DNA of 21,668 nucleotides from UBA5314 sp040217815. GTDB lineage: Bacteria; Bacillota; Syntrophomonadia; Syntrophomonadales; Syntrophomonadaceae. Of this stretch, positions 7,481 to 14,133 are shown piece by piece. Made by a program: the position numbers and the translations under genes. Location of the stretch: positions 1 through 21,668 of the forward strand of contig JBEHWI010000044.1 in NCBI GenBank assembly GCA_040217815.1, given 5' to 3'. How positions within the stretch are numbered: the stretch's first letter is position 1; every line of letters begins with the position of its first letter. The notes beneath the pieces are model-generated. The model worked only from the letters and a program-made list of their open reading frames with translations. It ran no database searches and was not told the DNA's origin.

Positions 7481-9066
7481 ACCCCGCAGTCCTTCCGCAT
7501 TGCTTCATGTATGACTTCAGGTGATGACACAAGCCCTGCTCTAAAGAGCTCCTGCGCCGCATTCATCCCCAGATCAAGGCTTTGTCTATATAGAAGCTCC
7601 TGGTTTTTTATTTGATGGCTCCCCTTTTCCATCTGTTCCAGGAGTGAAAAGAGTACTTTCTTTATATGCAGATTCAAGCATCCCAGTACGTTTTGCAGCA
7701 TATCCAACCGGGATGCACTATCTCGGTTGGCAGTCAGCCTGGCCTCGGCATCTATAGCAGGAAAAGCGGCAGCGGCATGCACCCAGGCCGGTCGCAACGG
7801 CTCAAGGGTTGTTGCCAGCATTTCGTATAGGGAACGCACATCATCCTTTAGTTCCGAGGGAAACGGCCCCGGGAGGATATCCTTCCCTGACCTGGTTTGC
7901 AGCATTTCCCGGTACATAAGCGACCCGGGAAGCAGCAGCAGGCGGTTGGTCGCTGTTCTGTAGTTCAGCAAATCGAGACGGCAGATGTATTCAGCCTGTC
8001 TCTTTATACTTTCCAGGGTGGCATATTGATGAAACGGAATATAACCGGCCTGAACCTCAATAGCATAGGATCTGAGATTCTTGACTACATCCTCCATCTC
8101 AATAGAATCCTGGCTTCGCCCCCATTTACGCAAAACCTGGCGGTCATCGCTTTCAATTCCCAGAAAAACATAGCAGAGTCCTGCTTGGGCCAGAGCTTTA
8201 ATGACCTCCGGTTTTAAAGTGGAAGGCCGCGCTTGTATGCCAAACGCGATCCGCAGGCGCCGCCGGGTTATTTCATATAGAAATTTACTGGAACGGCTTT
8301 CTGCTTTGGCGTCAGGCCCCAGAAAATCATCATCAACGAAGTTAAAATAACGGGCTGTTGATACTTTGGTAATGCTGTTGATTTCTTCGGCTATATATTC
8401 TGGTGAATGCCCTCTCCACCTCGAGGCTGAGGCTCTGGGAAATCCCGGTTCGCAGCAATACCGGCAGGTACCGAAACAACCGCGCGAGCCCTGGATATTT
8501 ACAGCCCGGTGTAGTCTGACCAGCTGTTCCAGGTAATCTCGGACGGCAAACGGCAATACGTCCAGATCTTCTATGACCTCAGCATTTTCAGTATGCAGTA
8601 GGGTTCCTTCCGGGTCTTTTATAATCATCGAAGGTACGTTGGATAAGGGGCGCCTTGACGACAAGGCGTTTAGGAAGGAAAGCAGCGGCAGTTCTCCTTC
8701 GTACTTAAAGCAGGCTGTCCCGGCTGGCAAATGGTTTAAGGCGTTTTGTGGTTCAGTGGAAATCCAGTTGCCACCCACAACTATGGAAACTTCCGGTATT
8801 TTCGCGCGAATCCCCGCTATTAGACGCCGGGTGGAGGCCAGGTCTCCGCTGCTCATTAGAGAGAAGCCCACTACCTCAGGCGCAAAGCTTACCGCCCTCT
8901 TTATGGTGGTTGTTTCGTTTTGACCGCTTAGCAGGGGATCCAGAAGGAGCACTTTAATCCCGAAAGAGCGCAGATATGCAGCAAGAGCTCCCATGCCTAA
9001 TGCTTCCTGAACTTCCGGATCATATCTGCTGGTGTAGTAAACCGGCCTTATCAGTACAACACGCAT
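7477..9066 (-). CDS. Cobalamin-binding-domain radical SAM enzyme (BchE/class B type)
   Basis: 529 residues. The N-terminal 150 form a Rossmann-like cobalamin-binding domain (VVLIRPVYYTSRYDPEVQEA, LGMGALAAYLRSFGIKVLLL, EVVGFSLMSSGDLASTRRLI, SIVVGGNW) without the DxHxxG histidine, as in BchE-type proteins. The radical SAM core begins at R195-G-C197-FGT-C201-RY-C204, the CxxxCxxC cluster ligands, followed by FNFVDDDFLG and VFLGIES. The C-terminal 150 residues (LEPLRPAWVHAAAAFPAID and beyond) are helical and may recognise the substrate. Family members methylate unactivated carbons, cyclise or make thioethers. It starts 4 bases or fewer after the TPR gene stop and overlaps the U32 gene. It may tailor the Cys-rich peptide, but nothing in the sequence proves it. 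Confidence 0.88.
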   Translation of the reverse strand: MRVVLIRPVYYTSRYDPEVQEALGMGALAAYLRSFGIKVLLLDPLLSGQNETTTIKRAVSFAPEVVGFSLMSSGDLASTRRLIAGIRAKIPEVSIVVGGNWISTEPQNALNHLPAGTACFKYEGELPLLSFLNALSSRRPLSNVPSMIIKDPEGTLLHTENAEVIEDLDVLPFAVRDYLEQLVRLHRAVNIQGSRGCFGTCRYCCEPGFPRASASRWRGHSPEYIAEEINSITKVSTARYFNFVDDDFLGPDAKAESRSSKFLYEITRRRLRIAFGIQARPSTLKPEVIKALAQAGLCYVFLGIESDDRQVLRKWGRSQDSIEMEDVVKNLRSYAIEVQAGYIPFHQYATLESIKRQAEYICRLDLLNYRTATNRLLLLPGSLMYREMLQTRSGKDILPGPFPSELKDDVRSLYEMLATTLEPLRPAWVHAAAAFPAIDAEARLTANRDSASRLDMLQNVLGCLNLHIKKVLFSLLEQMEKGSHQIKNQELLYRQSLDLGMNAAQELFRAGLVSSPEVIHEAMRKDCGV

Positions 9067-9070
9067 CTTA

Positions 9071-10405
9071 TCATGAGCGCATCCTGGCCAGGATCAAACA
9101 GGGCAAAGTACCCAATACGGCAATTGTCCAGCCCAGCCATTGAATGCCTTGCCAAAATACACCATATAATATACCGGTGATAGCAACAAAAACTATTGCA
9201 ATAAATGAGAATCCAATTGCCCCATAGTAGTATTTACGATTGCCTCGAATGATGATTATGATATAAAGCCCAATTATTGCTCCAAACCACCACCACCACC
9301 AGGTAAAATGCTTTTTATCCAGATTGATGATCTTCACATCAGCACTTGGAATCCATCCCAGTTGTTTTACCCCTTGGTTTATGAAATAACCTTCCACCCA
9401 TTCACCGTTAGTCTGGGCAACCGTAAAAACAAACCCCTTTTGGGCTACCGTTAGCGGGGTATTGGCATTCATTACCTGAGCTCCGTCATTAATGACCTGG
9501 GCTCTAGTATTGCCAGTATCACTCCACTGCAATTTGTCATTACCCGGCAGGGCTTTTAATTGGTCTTCGTCAATTTTAAAGCCATTTTCCACGTAGTTGA
9601 GGGCGCTCAATTGGGCGGCTTTGGCGTATCCGGAATACATCTTCAACGCTTTCTCCAGGTGAGTGTCAGCTTCGTTAAACATGCCCCGGGAGTTCTCCAG
9701 CCATGCCAGGTTATAATAGGCCATGGGAAGATCTTGTTGCTTTTCAATCAGCTCACTGCAAACCTGATAGGCTCTGTCTGGAAGGCCCATTCTTTCCAGA
9801 GCCACCCCCTGATTAAGCAGAGCCCCGTAATAAGTGGGCGACATGGTGGAAACCATCCTGAATTGTACAAGAGCGGCAAGATTATGACCCTGGTGCATTT
9901 CAGCCAGGCCCAGGTTGTTCCGGGCGTCAAGGTTGCCGGGAGATTTCTGAAGGATACTTGTATATTTTGAGACCGCCTCTGGGAATTTCCCCTGTTTATA
10001 ACTGGTTTCCGCGCTGCTCATCGAACTGGTCAAATTCGCATCCAGCTTGCCGTCACCAGAGCGATTTATTTTTTGGGCTGCTCTATCGGATAAATCAAGC
10101 ATCTTTTCGTATATTGCATTAAAATCGCCGGTGTTTTCCAGGGAATAAATAAGCTTCAGACTATCTGGGCTTTCAGGAAGCGCCCCCGAGTTAATCCTGG
10201 CTGTCAGTTGTTCAAGCAACTGGGCGGTCTCCTCGGGAGATATTTTACTGATCGGAGCGGCACTGAACATGACCCCGGCATTCGTAAAGGCCTGGGGGTC
10301 CTGGCCAATGACAATCATTTTCTCCGATTTATTCTGGTTCTGACAGGCCTGCACGCAAAAGATCACCACAACGATAACTACCAGCACTTTTAAGAAGTCC
10401 TTCAA
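9071..10405 (-). CDS. Membrane-bound TPR protein with SH3-like domain and three C-terminal helices
   Basis: 444 residues; start is TTG 10405, behind GGGGGA. The overlapping ATG upstream ends after a few codons. An N-terminal hydrophobic segment (7-18) ends in VQAC21, a lipobox-like site with an unusual Gln at -2, so a lipoprotein or a simple anchor are both possible. Residues about 125-275 hold three to four TPR units (SYKQGKFPEAVSKYTSILQK, ARNNLGLAEMHQGHNLAAL, AYYNLAWLENSRGMFNEAD). Residues about 318-360 look SH3-like (GEWVEGYF ... QLGWIPSADV). The end has five consecutive Trp (369-373) and three membrane helices (371-386, 394-414, 421-441). The TPR and SH3 parts probably face outside. It lies between the peptide gene and the cobalamin radical SAM gene, so a role in anchoring or exporting the peptide is inferred. 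Confidence 0.8.
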   Translation of the reverse strand: MKDFLKVLVVIVVVIFCVQACQNQNKSEKMIVIGQDPQAFTNAGVMFSAAPISKISPEETAQLLEQLTARINSGALPESPDSLKLIYSLENTGDFNAIYEKMLDLSDRAAQKINRSGDGKLDANLTSSMSSAETSYKQGKFPEAVSKYTSILQKSPGNLDARNNLGLAEMHQGHNLAALVQFRMVSTMSPTYYGALLNQGVALERMGLPDRAYQVCSELIEKQQDLPMAYYNLAWLENSRGMFNEADTHLEKALKMYSGYAKAAQLSALNYVENGFKIDEDQLKALPGNDKLQWSDTGNTRAQVINDGAQVMNANTPLTVAQKGFVFTVAQTNGEWVEGYFINQGVKQLGWIPSADVKIINLDKKHFTWWWWWFGAIIGLYIIIIIRGNRKYYYGAIGFSFIAIVFVAITGILYGVFWQGIQWLGWTIAVLGTLPCLILARMRS

Positions 10406-10475
10406 AGCAAGTCCCCCATCCCAACCTTTATCTTAAACAGCCCAATCCAATACCTTGGTAATATACAGAATTAGA

Positions 10476-10496
10476 GTTCACAGTGTACTAGTGAAC
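10476..10496. other. Hairpin over the stop codon of the Cys-rich peptide gene
   Basis: GTTCAC and GTGAAC (10476-10481 and 10491-10496) form a 6-bp stem that can be lengthened by AG/CT, around a short loop. It covers the TAG stop at 10488-10490 and sits at the head of the 82-base gap before the TPR gene. It lacks a run of U. It may shield the 3' end of the precursor message or attenuate the downstream genes, giving more peptide than enzyme. Confidence 0.4.
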
Positions 10497-10793
10497 CGGT
10501 ACGCAGCTGCAGTACTTGCCGCCGCCGCTACTTTTGTTGTTGCTGCAGGTGGAGTGCCCCTGACACGAACACAATGGATTACAGGTGCAAACCTTGTTGC
10601 AGCTGCAGTAGACGCCTCCCACCGGGTTGCATGAACAGTCGGTTCCCTTGTTTTGGTCGGCACTGGCAAAATAAGTTTCCATGCCCGGCCTGACGAATTG
10701 CTGCCCGTTCACCAGAAGATATATTTTAGGCTCCGGCTCATTACCCCTGGGTGCATCGGTTTTATTAAGCCTGTCATTGGGCTTTTCGGCCAT
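10488..10793 (-). CDS. Cys-rich RiPP precursor peptide with CxCxxx repeats
   Basis: 101 residues, ATG at 10793, sharing one base with the stop of the radical SAM gene (TAATG) and preceded by GAGGAGGG. The first 50 residues are a charged leader with a likely recognition strand (PKIYLLVNGQQFVRPG) and no cysteine. The core (51-101) has 11 Cys at 53, 55, 63, 65, 69, 71, 75, 77, 83, 95 and 97. From 63 they follow a hexad CSCNKV / CTCNPL / CSCQGH / STCSNN, where the last unit has Ser in place of the first Cys. Ser, Thr, Asn and Gly fill the other positions. It has no secretion signal. Leader plus Cys-rich core next to a SPASM enzyme and a PqqD-like protein is the standard layout of thioether (ranthipeptide-type) RiPPs; a metal-binding peptide is the alternative. 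I recognise no named family with this register. Confidence 0.85.
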   Translation of the reverse strand: MAEKPNDRLNKTDAPRGNEPEPKIYLLVNGQQFVRPGMETYFASADQNKGTDCSCNPVGGVYCSCNKVCTCNPLCSCQGHSTCSNNKSSGGGKYCSCVPVH

Positions 10794-12148
10794 TATTTAC
10801 CCTCCTCTTCCTGCGGCTTATGGATGATCTCCTGCAATTGGGCAAGAGTTATTTCCCGGTTAATCTGACACCTCTCACTTCCATGATGACTTTCGGGATT
10901 TATATCTTTTAAAGTTTTGGCCATACAATCTCCGGCACAATGCCACTTGCAAAAGCAATCCTGACAGAAGGGAATATGATTCACGGCCAGGCTGCGCAGG
11001 CTGTTTATTTTCCTGGTATCAAAGATAAAGCGGCCCTGAATTGGGTCGTATTGCCCGTAGTGAAATATATCGGCCCGGGAATCATCGGGCTCACAGACTT
11101 CATAGCAAGAAGAAACCACGCCTTCAGGCATAACTGAAAAGCCTTCCCCCGGAGCGCCGCAAAACCGGTTGGTTATCGTATCGATCCGAGCTCCGGAATA
11201 AAAAAGATTTATATCTTTTTCTCGGGCAACGGACATGGCGGAAAGATAGTTACCAATAAAATCCTGGGCTTGCGGTGATTGTTCTCCGGAAGTAAGGCAC
11301 CTGCCACAATACCAGGCCGGTTCGATATGAAGCTGCCTCAGCGATGGAAAATTGGAGCTGAAAAATTCTACGATTTCCTTCATAAGAGGTGTACTTTGCC
11401 GGGTTACGGTTATCCGCACATCAAATGGAAACCCGGCCTCCTCAAAATGACGCAGTGAATCCATAACCCGCTCAAAGGAGCCGCTGCCGTCCCGGCAGGG
11501 CCTTTGCCGGTTTTGGATGTCTCTGGGACCGTCCATGGAGATGTTAATTCCGGAAAAATGCTGGATGATAAAATTGCGCTGTTGAGCTGAAAGAATGCCG
11601 TTGCTGGCAGTATGTATGTGGGGCTTCAAGCCCTTATTATCTCCCGTTTTTTCAGCAAAGTCCACACAACTTTGCATTAAATCCCAGGCCAGGGTGGGTT
11701 CGCCCCCTCCGTGAAAACCTACTACAAAATCCTCACGCCCCGCCAGCCCGGCGTTCTGTGCAACCAATTCGATAGCCGCCCGGGCTGCATCCCAGGACAT
11801 TTGCACATTCCGCCGGCCGGCATCGGCGTAACAATAGGTGCATCGTAAATTACAGAGTGAGGTTAAGAAAAGCGTAACCTCATAAGGATTAAAACCATAC
11901 TCGGAAGGGAAAACCGGTGGTTCGGGGGACTCATCACCTATCAACCCTGCCTCGATAAACTCTTGAACCACCAACTGTTCTTGGGGATTAAGGCTGGCCG
12001 CACCATACTCCATAAATTTGGTCATAGCCCGGCAGGCGGAACTGTTCACCAAAGCCGCTGAACGCCGCAGGGGCGCGTAAAGATAGTAGCGGTCAGGGCC
12101 TGCCTCTATAGCGAACATCTCCTCCTTGGGTCCACTCCCACTGCTCAT
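10793..12148 (-). CDS. Radical SAM/SPASM peptide maturase
   Basis: 451 residues. Residues about 20-75 (YYLYAPLRRSAALVNSSACR ... EFIEAGLIG) look like a degenerate recognition domain with a winged-helix feel. The radical SAM core has C99-NLR-C103-TY-C106 for the SAM cluster, GFHGGGEPT (144-152) as the GGE motif and INISMDGP (201-208). The SPASM region carries C281, C284, C330, C348, C352, C395, C398, C400, C404, C408 and C427, enough for two auxiliary 4Fe-4S clusters. The FCKWHCAGDCMAK segment is typical of the family. Such enzymes (SCIFF maturase, PqqE, anSME relatives) abstract H and make thioether, C-C or other bonds on peptide side chains. Translation is coupled at both ends: ATGA with the PqqD-like gene and TAATG with the peptide gene. 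The peptide is the probable substrate. Confidence 0.93.
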   Translation of the reverse strand: MSSGSGPKEEMFAIEAGPDRYYLYAPLRRSAALVNSSACRAMTKFMEYGAASLNPQEQLVVQEFIEAGLIGDESPEPPVFPSEYGFNPYEVTLFLTSLCNLRCTYCYADAGRRNVQMSWDAARAAIELVAQNAGLAGREDFVVGFHGGGEPTLAWDLMQSCVDFAEKTGDNKGLKPHIHTASNGILSAQQRNFIIQHFSGINISMDGPRDIQNRQRPCRDGSGSFERVMDSLRHFEEAGFPFDVRITVTRQSTPLMKEIVEFFSSNFPSLRQLHIEPAWYCGRCLTSGEQSPQAQDFIGNYLSAMSVAREKDINLFYSGARIDTITNRFCGAPGEGFSVMPEGVVSSCYEVCEPDDSRADIFHYGQYDPIQGRFIFDTRKINSLRSLAVNHIPFCQDCFCKWHCAGDCMAKTLKDINPESHHGSERCQINREITLAQLQEIIHKPQEEEGK

Positions 12149-12594
12149 GTTGTCACTTCACTTTCAACAACATTTATGTAAAAGGCCCTGCTAAGAAAAC
12201 CGGCTTCGGCCAATGTAGCGATAAACAGCGCGGTTTTGCCCTGGAAATTTTCAATGCTGGTTACAGGCACTTTTAACTTGGATAAAACACCGGCCGCAAT
12301 TTCTTCCACACTCTTTACTCCATCCATTTCAGAAAGGATATAGCCCCCGATGTCATTAAACCGGCCAACCATTTTCGCTTTTCCCTGGCCATTCTCAAAT
12401 AATTCAACCCCGTCAGCAGTCTCCCGCACTTCGTATTCCGGTTTTAATGAGGGCCTGAGATCAGGTGTAGCTGGGATTGTATCACTCTGTTTGGACGTAG
12501 TGTTCGGTTGAATATACCAACCTGCAATTGCCATCCCAGCCAAACCGCCCAATCCAATTAAGAATTGTCGTCTGGAGAAGTTATTTTTTACCAT
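12145..12594 (-). CDS. Tat-signal PqqD-like (RRE) protein
   Basis: 149 residues. I chose ATG 12594, not an upstream in-frame ATG at 12633, because GGAAGGAG lies 6 bases before it and it places the twin-arginine motif at the N-terminus. S7-R8-R9-Q10-F11-L12 is followed by a hydrophobic Gly-rich stretch (13-27), a good Tat signal with no clear cleavage site or lipobox. After a linker (30-50), residues 55-140 resemble PqqD: VELFENGQGKAKMVGRFNDI, GGYILSEMDGVKSVEEIAAG and a final FIATLAEAGFLSRAF. PqqD proteins bind the leader and hand it to the radical SAM enzyme in the cytoplasm, so an export signal is odd. It is the first gene of the operon and overlaps the maturase by 4 bases. Confidence 0.8.
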   Translation of the reverse strand: MVKNNFSRRQFLIGLGGLAGMAIAGWYIQPNTTSKQSDTIPATPDLRPSLKPEYEVRETADGVELFENGQGKAKMVGRFNDIGGYILSEMDGVKSVEEIAAGVLSKLKVPVTSIENFQGKTALFIATLAEAGFLSRAFYINVVESEVTT

Positions 12595-12623
12595 AACATG
12601 CTCCTTCCCAGGTTTCCTCGCTT

Positions 12624-12639
12624 TGTACCACATGTACCA
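12624..12639. promoter_or_regulatory. TGTACCA direct repeat before the operon's first gene
   Basis: TGTACCA occurs at 12624-12630 and 12633-12639, separated by CA, so the copies are 9 bases apart. The pair lies about 30-45 bases upstream of the PqqD-like gene start, in the leader. It could be an operator or part of a leader structure. Confidence 0.35.
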
Positions 12640-12655
12640 AACTACCCAGCATCAA

Positions 12656-12685
12656 AATAATCACAATAATCAATTGCGGATTATT
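12656..12685. promoter_or_regulatory. AATAATCA repeat array (candidate operator)
   Basis: AATAATCA at 12656-12663 is repeated at 12665-12672, 9 bases apart, followed by the inverted half GATTATT at 12679-12685. It lies between the candidate promoter and the first gene of the peptide operon. Regulator unknown. Confidence 0.4.
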
Positions 12686-12721
12686 ACCATGCTTTTTATG
12701 CGAGATTAAGTAAGTTTAAAG

Positions 12722-12751
12722 AATATAAACTCGTTGATACTACTATAACAA
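12722..12751 (-). promoter_or_regulatory. Candidate promoter of the peptide-modification operon
   Basis: Reading leftward, TTGTTA (12746-12751) and TATATT (12722-12727) are 18 bases apart. The RNA would start near 12715, giving a leader of about 120 bases that contains both repeat arrays. Read-through from the toxin-antitoxin genes is also possible, as no terminator was seen between them. The spacing is right but the boxes are imperfect. Confidence 0.4.
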
Positions 12752-12864
12752 AAGAAGTTTTATACTGTAATTATTTTGAGAAAAGGTGTTTTTTCAGGTA
12801 TTTATTTGGGCTCACCTCCGCGGTCCGGACTTTGAGCATATAGATCACTCCAAATGACTGGACA

Positions 12865-13182
12865 CTATCGCATTAACCATCCGTAATCCTGCCTGCAATC
12901 CACGATATATTCAACGTACACAGTCCGATCTTTAATCTGGTACAAAATTAAATAGTATTTTTGAATAAACAACTTATGATATTTATTGGGGGGTATAAAT
13001 TCGGCTTCTAAAAAAGGAAAACGCTCCGGCATCTCGTATAAAGGGCGGATAGCATCCATCAATTGGCTTTTTGTTATACGTGCTGCGGCCGGACTCTTTT
13101 GGGCCAGAAAACGCACATGTTCGGCCAGCATCTGACGGGCGCGGTCAGATACAATTACTTTGTATTCAGGAGTTTTTTCCAT
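12865..13182 (-). CDS. RelE/ParE family toxin
   Basis: 105 residues from ATG 13182, with GAGG 6 bases upstream; a TTG at 13188 is an alternative. It opens with a basic strand (EYKVIVSDRARQMLAEHVRF), continues with a helix pair (ITKSQLMDAIRPLYEMPERFP), then strands IPPNKYHKLFIQKYYLILYQI and VYVEYIVDCRQDYGWLMR. The DxRQDY...L end is typical of the plasmid-stabilisation RelE/ParE superfamily. The start lies inside the end of the Phd/YefM-type antitoxin gene (17-base overlap), the usual antitoxin-first arrangement. ParE members poison gyrase and RelE members cut mRNA on the ribosome; the sequence does not decide which applies here. Confidence 0.85.
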   Translation of the reverse strand: MEKTPEYKVIVSDRARQMLAEHVRFLAQKSPAAARITKSQLMDAIRPLYEMPERFPFLEAEFIPPNKYHKLFIQKYYLILYQIKDRTVYVEYIVDCRQDYGWLMR

Positions 13183-13450
13183 GTTCAACCTCGTCTATGA
13201 TGCTGTCCAAATAGTGGTCAAGCTCTTCCGGTGTAGTTCCTGCCCGGCCGGCTAAACGATCTTCTTCGACTGCCAGGAGTTCCTCCCGCAGCTTCAGCAT
13301 TTTTTCGCGACGGGTAAATGCTTCTATATCCATGACTACCAGATCGCCTTCGCCGTTTTTAGTTAGATATACCGGCTCACCGGATGATTTGCATAAGGCT
13401 GCAATTTCATTGTAGTTCTGCCGTATGCTGGCGGATGGTTTAATCAGCAT
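13166..13450 (-). CDS. Phd/YefM family antitoxin
   Basis: 94 residues from ATG 13450, with GGGAG 8 bases upstream. The N-terminal 50 form the Phd/YefM DNA-binding and dimer fold (KPSASIRQNYNEIAALCKSS, GEPVYLTKNGEGDLVVMDIE). The acidic C-terminus (ELLAVEEDRLAGRAGTTPEE, DSIIDEVEHG) is the flexible toxin-neutralising part. It overlaps the downstream RelE/ParE toxin and should repress its own promoter (13484-13512). It sits directly next to another toxin-antitoxin pair. Confidence 0.9.
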   Translation of the reverse strand: MLIKPSASIRQNYNEIAALCKSSGEPVYLTKNGEGDLVVMDIEAFTRREKMLKLREELLAVEEDRLAGRAGTTPEELDHYLDSIIDEVEHGKNS

Positions 13451-13483
13451 GGAATCAACTCCCTATAGCAATATTCTGATCAT

Positions 13484-13512
13484 ATTATACTTTTATAGTG
13501 CTATGCATTCAA
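13484..13512 (-). promoter_or_regulatory. Promoter of the Phd/YefM-RelE module
   Basis: On the minus strand TTGAAT (13507-13512) and a perfect TATAAT (13484-13489) are separated by 17 bases. It lies 34 bases before the antitoxin start. This is one of the best promoter matches in the window. It lies between the two toxin-antitoxin modules, so the modules can be expressed separately. Confidence 0.65.
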
Positions 13513-13546
13513 AGATTACATTTTTGTTATTTTAGACTTTGCAGCT

Positions 13547-13810
13547 TCACTTATCACTGTAATGCGTTCGACATTGCAAAATGATAATCTGATCATCTTC
13601 GATGTAGTATACAAGACGATTTGTCTCATCTATCCTTCGGCTCCAGCACCCTTGAGTATCGTATTTCAACGGTTCGGGTTTACCGATTCCATCATAACCG
13701 TTCCGGTCAATATCTTTGAGCAATTGATTGATTCTTTTTAGTGTTTTCTTATCCTGCGTTTGCCAATAGAAATAGTCTTCCCATGCGTCATTGTGCCATA
13801 TCTTATTCAT
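13547..13810 (-). CDS. yoeB: YoeB/Txe family toxin (ribosome-dependent mRNA endonuclease)
   Basis: 87 residues from ATG 13810. An adjacent ATG at 13813 is 3 bases from GAGG, too close; from 13810 the numbering matches E. coli YoeB. E46 (KPEPLK), R65 (DETNR), H83 and Y84 (CRTHY) are the catalytic residues of E. coli YoeB and lie at the same positions. WSRRIDETNRLVY is the family signature. Only the last three residues (SDK) are extra. YoeB binds the ribosome and cleaves mRNA at the A site. It overlaps the end of the RelB/DinJ-type antitoxin gene by 8 bases. YoeB is normally paired with YefM, so its partner here is unusual. Confidence 0.95.
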   Translation of the reverse strand: MNKIWHNDAWEDYFYWQTQDKKTLKRINQLLKDIDRNGYDGIGKPEPLKYDTQGCWSRRIDETNRLVYYIEDDQIIILQCRTHYSDK

Positions 13811-14072
13811 CATCTACCTCTATCAAGTCGTGGACCGCCCCTTTGCCAGCCTTAATATCGGTAATAGCTTTTCTAATCCGGTTTTGGTTGTACTCGTTAA
13901 AAAAGGGATCTTTTGGCATAGAAATTTCAAAAGGTATTCTTTGCTCTCTCACTACCGCTTTTATAAAGATTGTAAATGCGGTTGTCATATTCATTCCAAA
14001 CTCAGAAAACAGAAACTCGGCTTGCTTTTTTAAATCCTCATCTATGCGAATATTAATACTAGTTTGTGCCAT
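13803..14072 (-). CDS. RelB/DinJ family antitoxin
   Basis: 89 residues from ATG 14072, with AAAGGAG 8 bases upstream; an in-frame GTG at 14081 falls in that site. TSINIRIDEDLKKQAEFLFS followed by GMNMTTAFTIFIKAVVREQR and IPFEI is the ribbon-helix-helix DNA-binding and dimer domain of the RelB/DinJ family. Residues 55-89 (FFNEYNQNRIRKAITDIKAG and the acidic DLIEVDDE) wrap the toxin. It overlaps the YoeB gene by 8 bases, so the pair is translated together, and it should bind the palindrome at 14091-14110. Confidence 0.92.
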   Translation of the reverse strand: MAQTSINIRIDEDLKKQAEFLFSEFGMNMTTAFTIFIKAVVREQRIPFEISMPKDPFFNEYNQNRIRKAITDIKAGKGAVHDLIEVDDE

Positions 14073-14090
14073 TAAGAACACTCCTTTAAT

Positions 14091-14110
14091 TACAATGTAT
14101 ATTCATCGTA
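14091..14110. promoter_or_regulatory. Operator palindrome of the RelB/DinJ-YoeB module
   Basis: The half sites TACAATGTAT and ATTCATCGTA form a palindrome matching at 16 of 20 positions (TAC.ATG.ATAT.CAT.GTA). It lies 19 bases before the antitoxin start and covers the -10 box of the minus-strand promoter. Position and symmetry fit autorepression by the ribbon-helix-helix antitoxin. Confidence 0.65.
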
Positions 14111-14133
14111 CATCAATAATAATAATATGTAAA
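14105..14133 (-). promoter_or_regulatory. Promoter of the RelB/DinJ-YoeB module
   Basis: TTTACA (14128-14133 on the minus strand) and TACGAT (14105-14110) are 17 bases apart. The -10 box is inside the operator palindrome. Confidence 0.55.
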
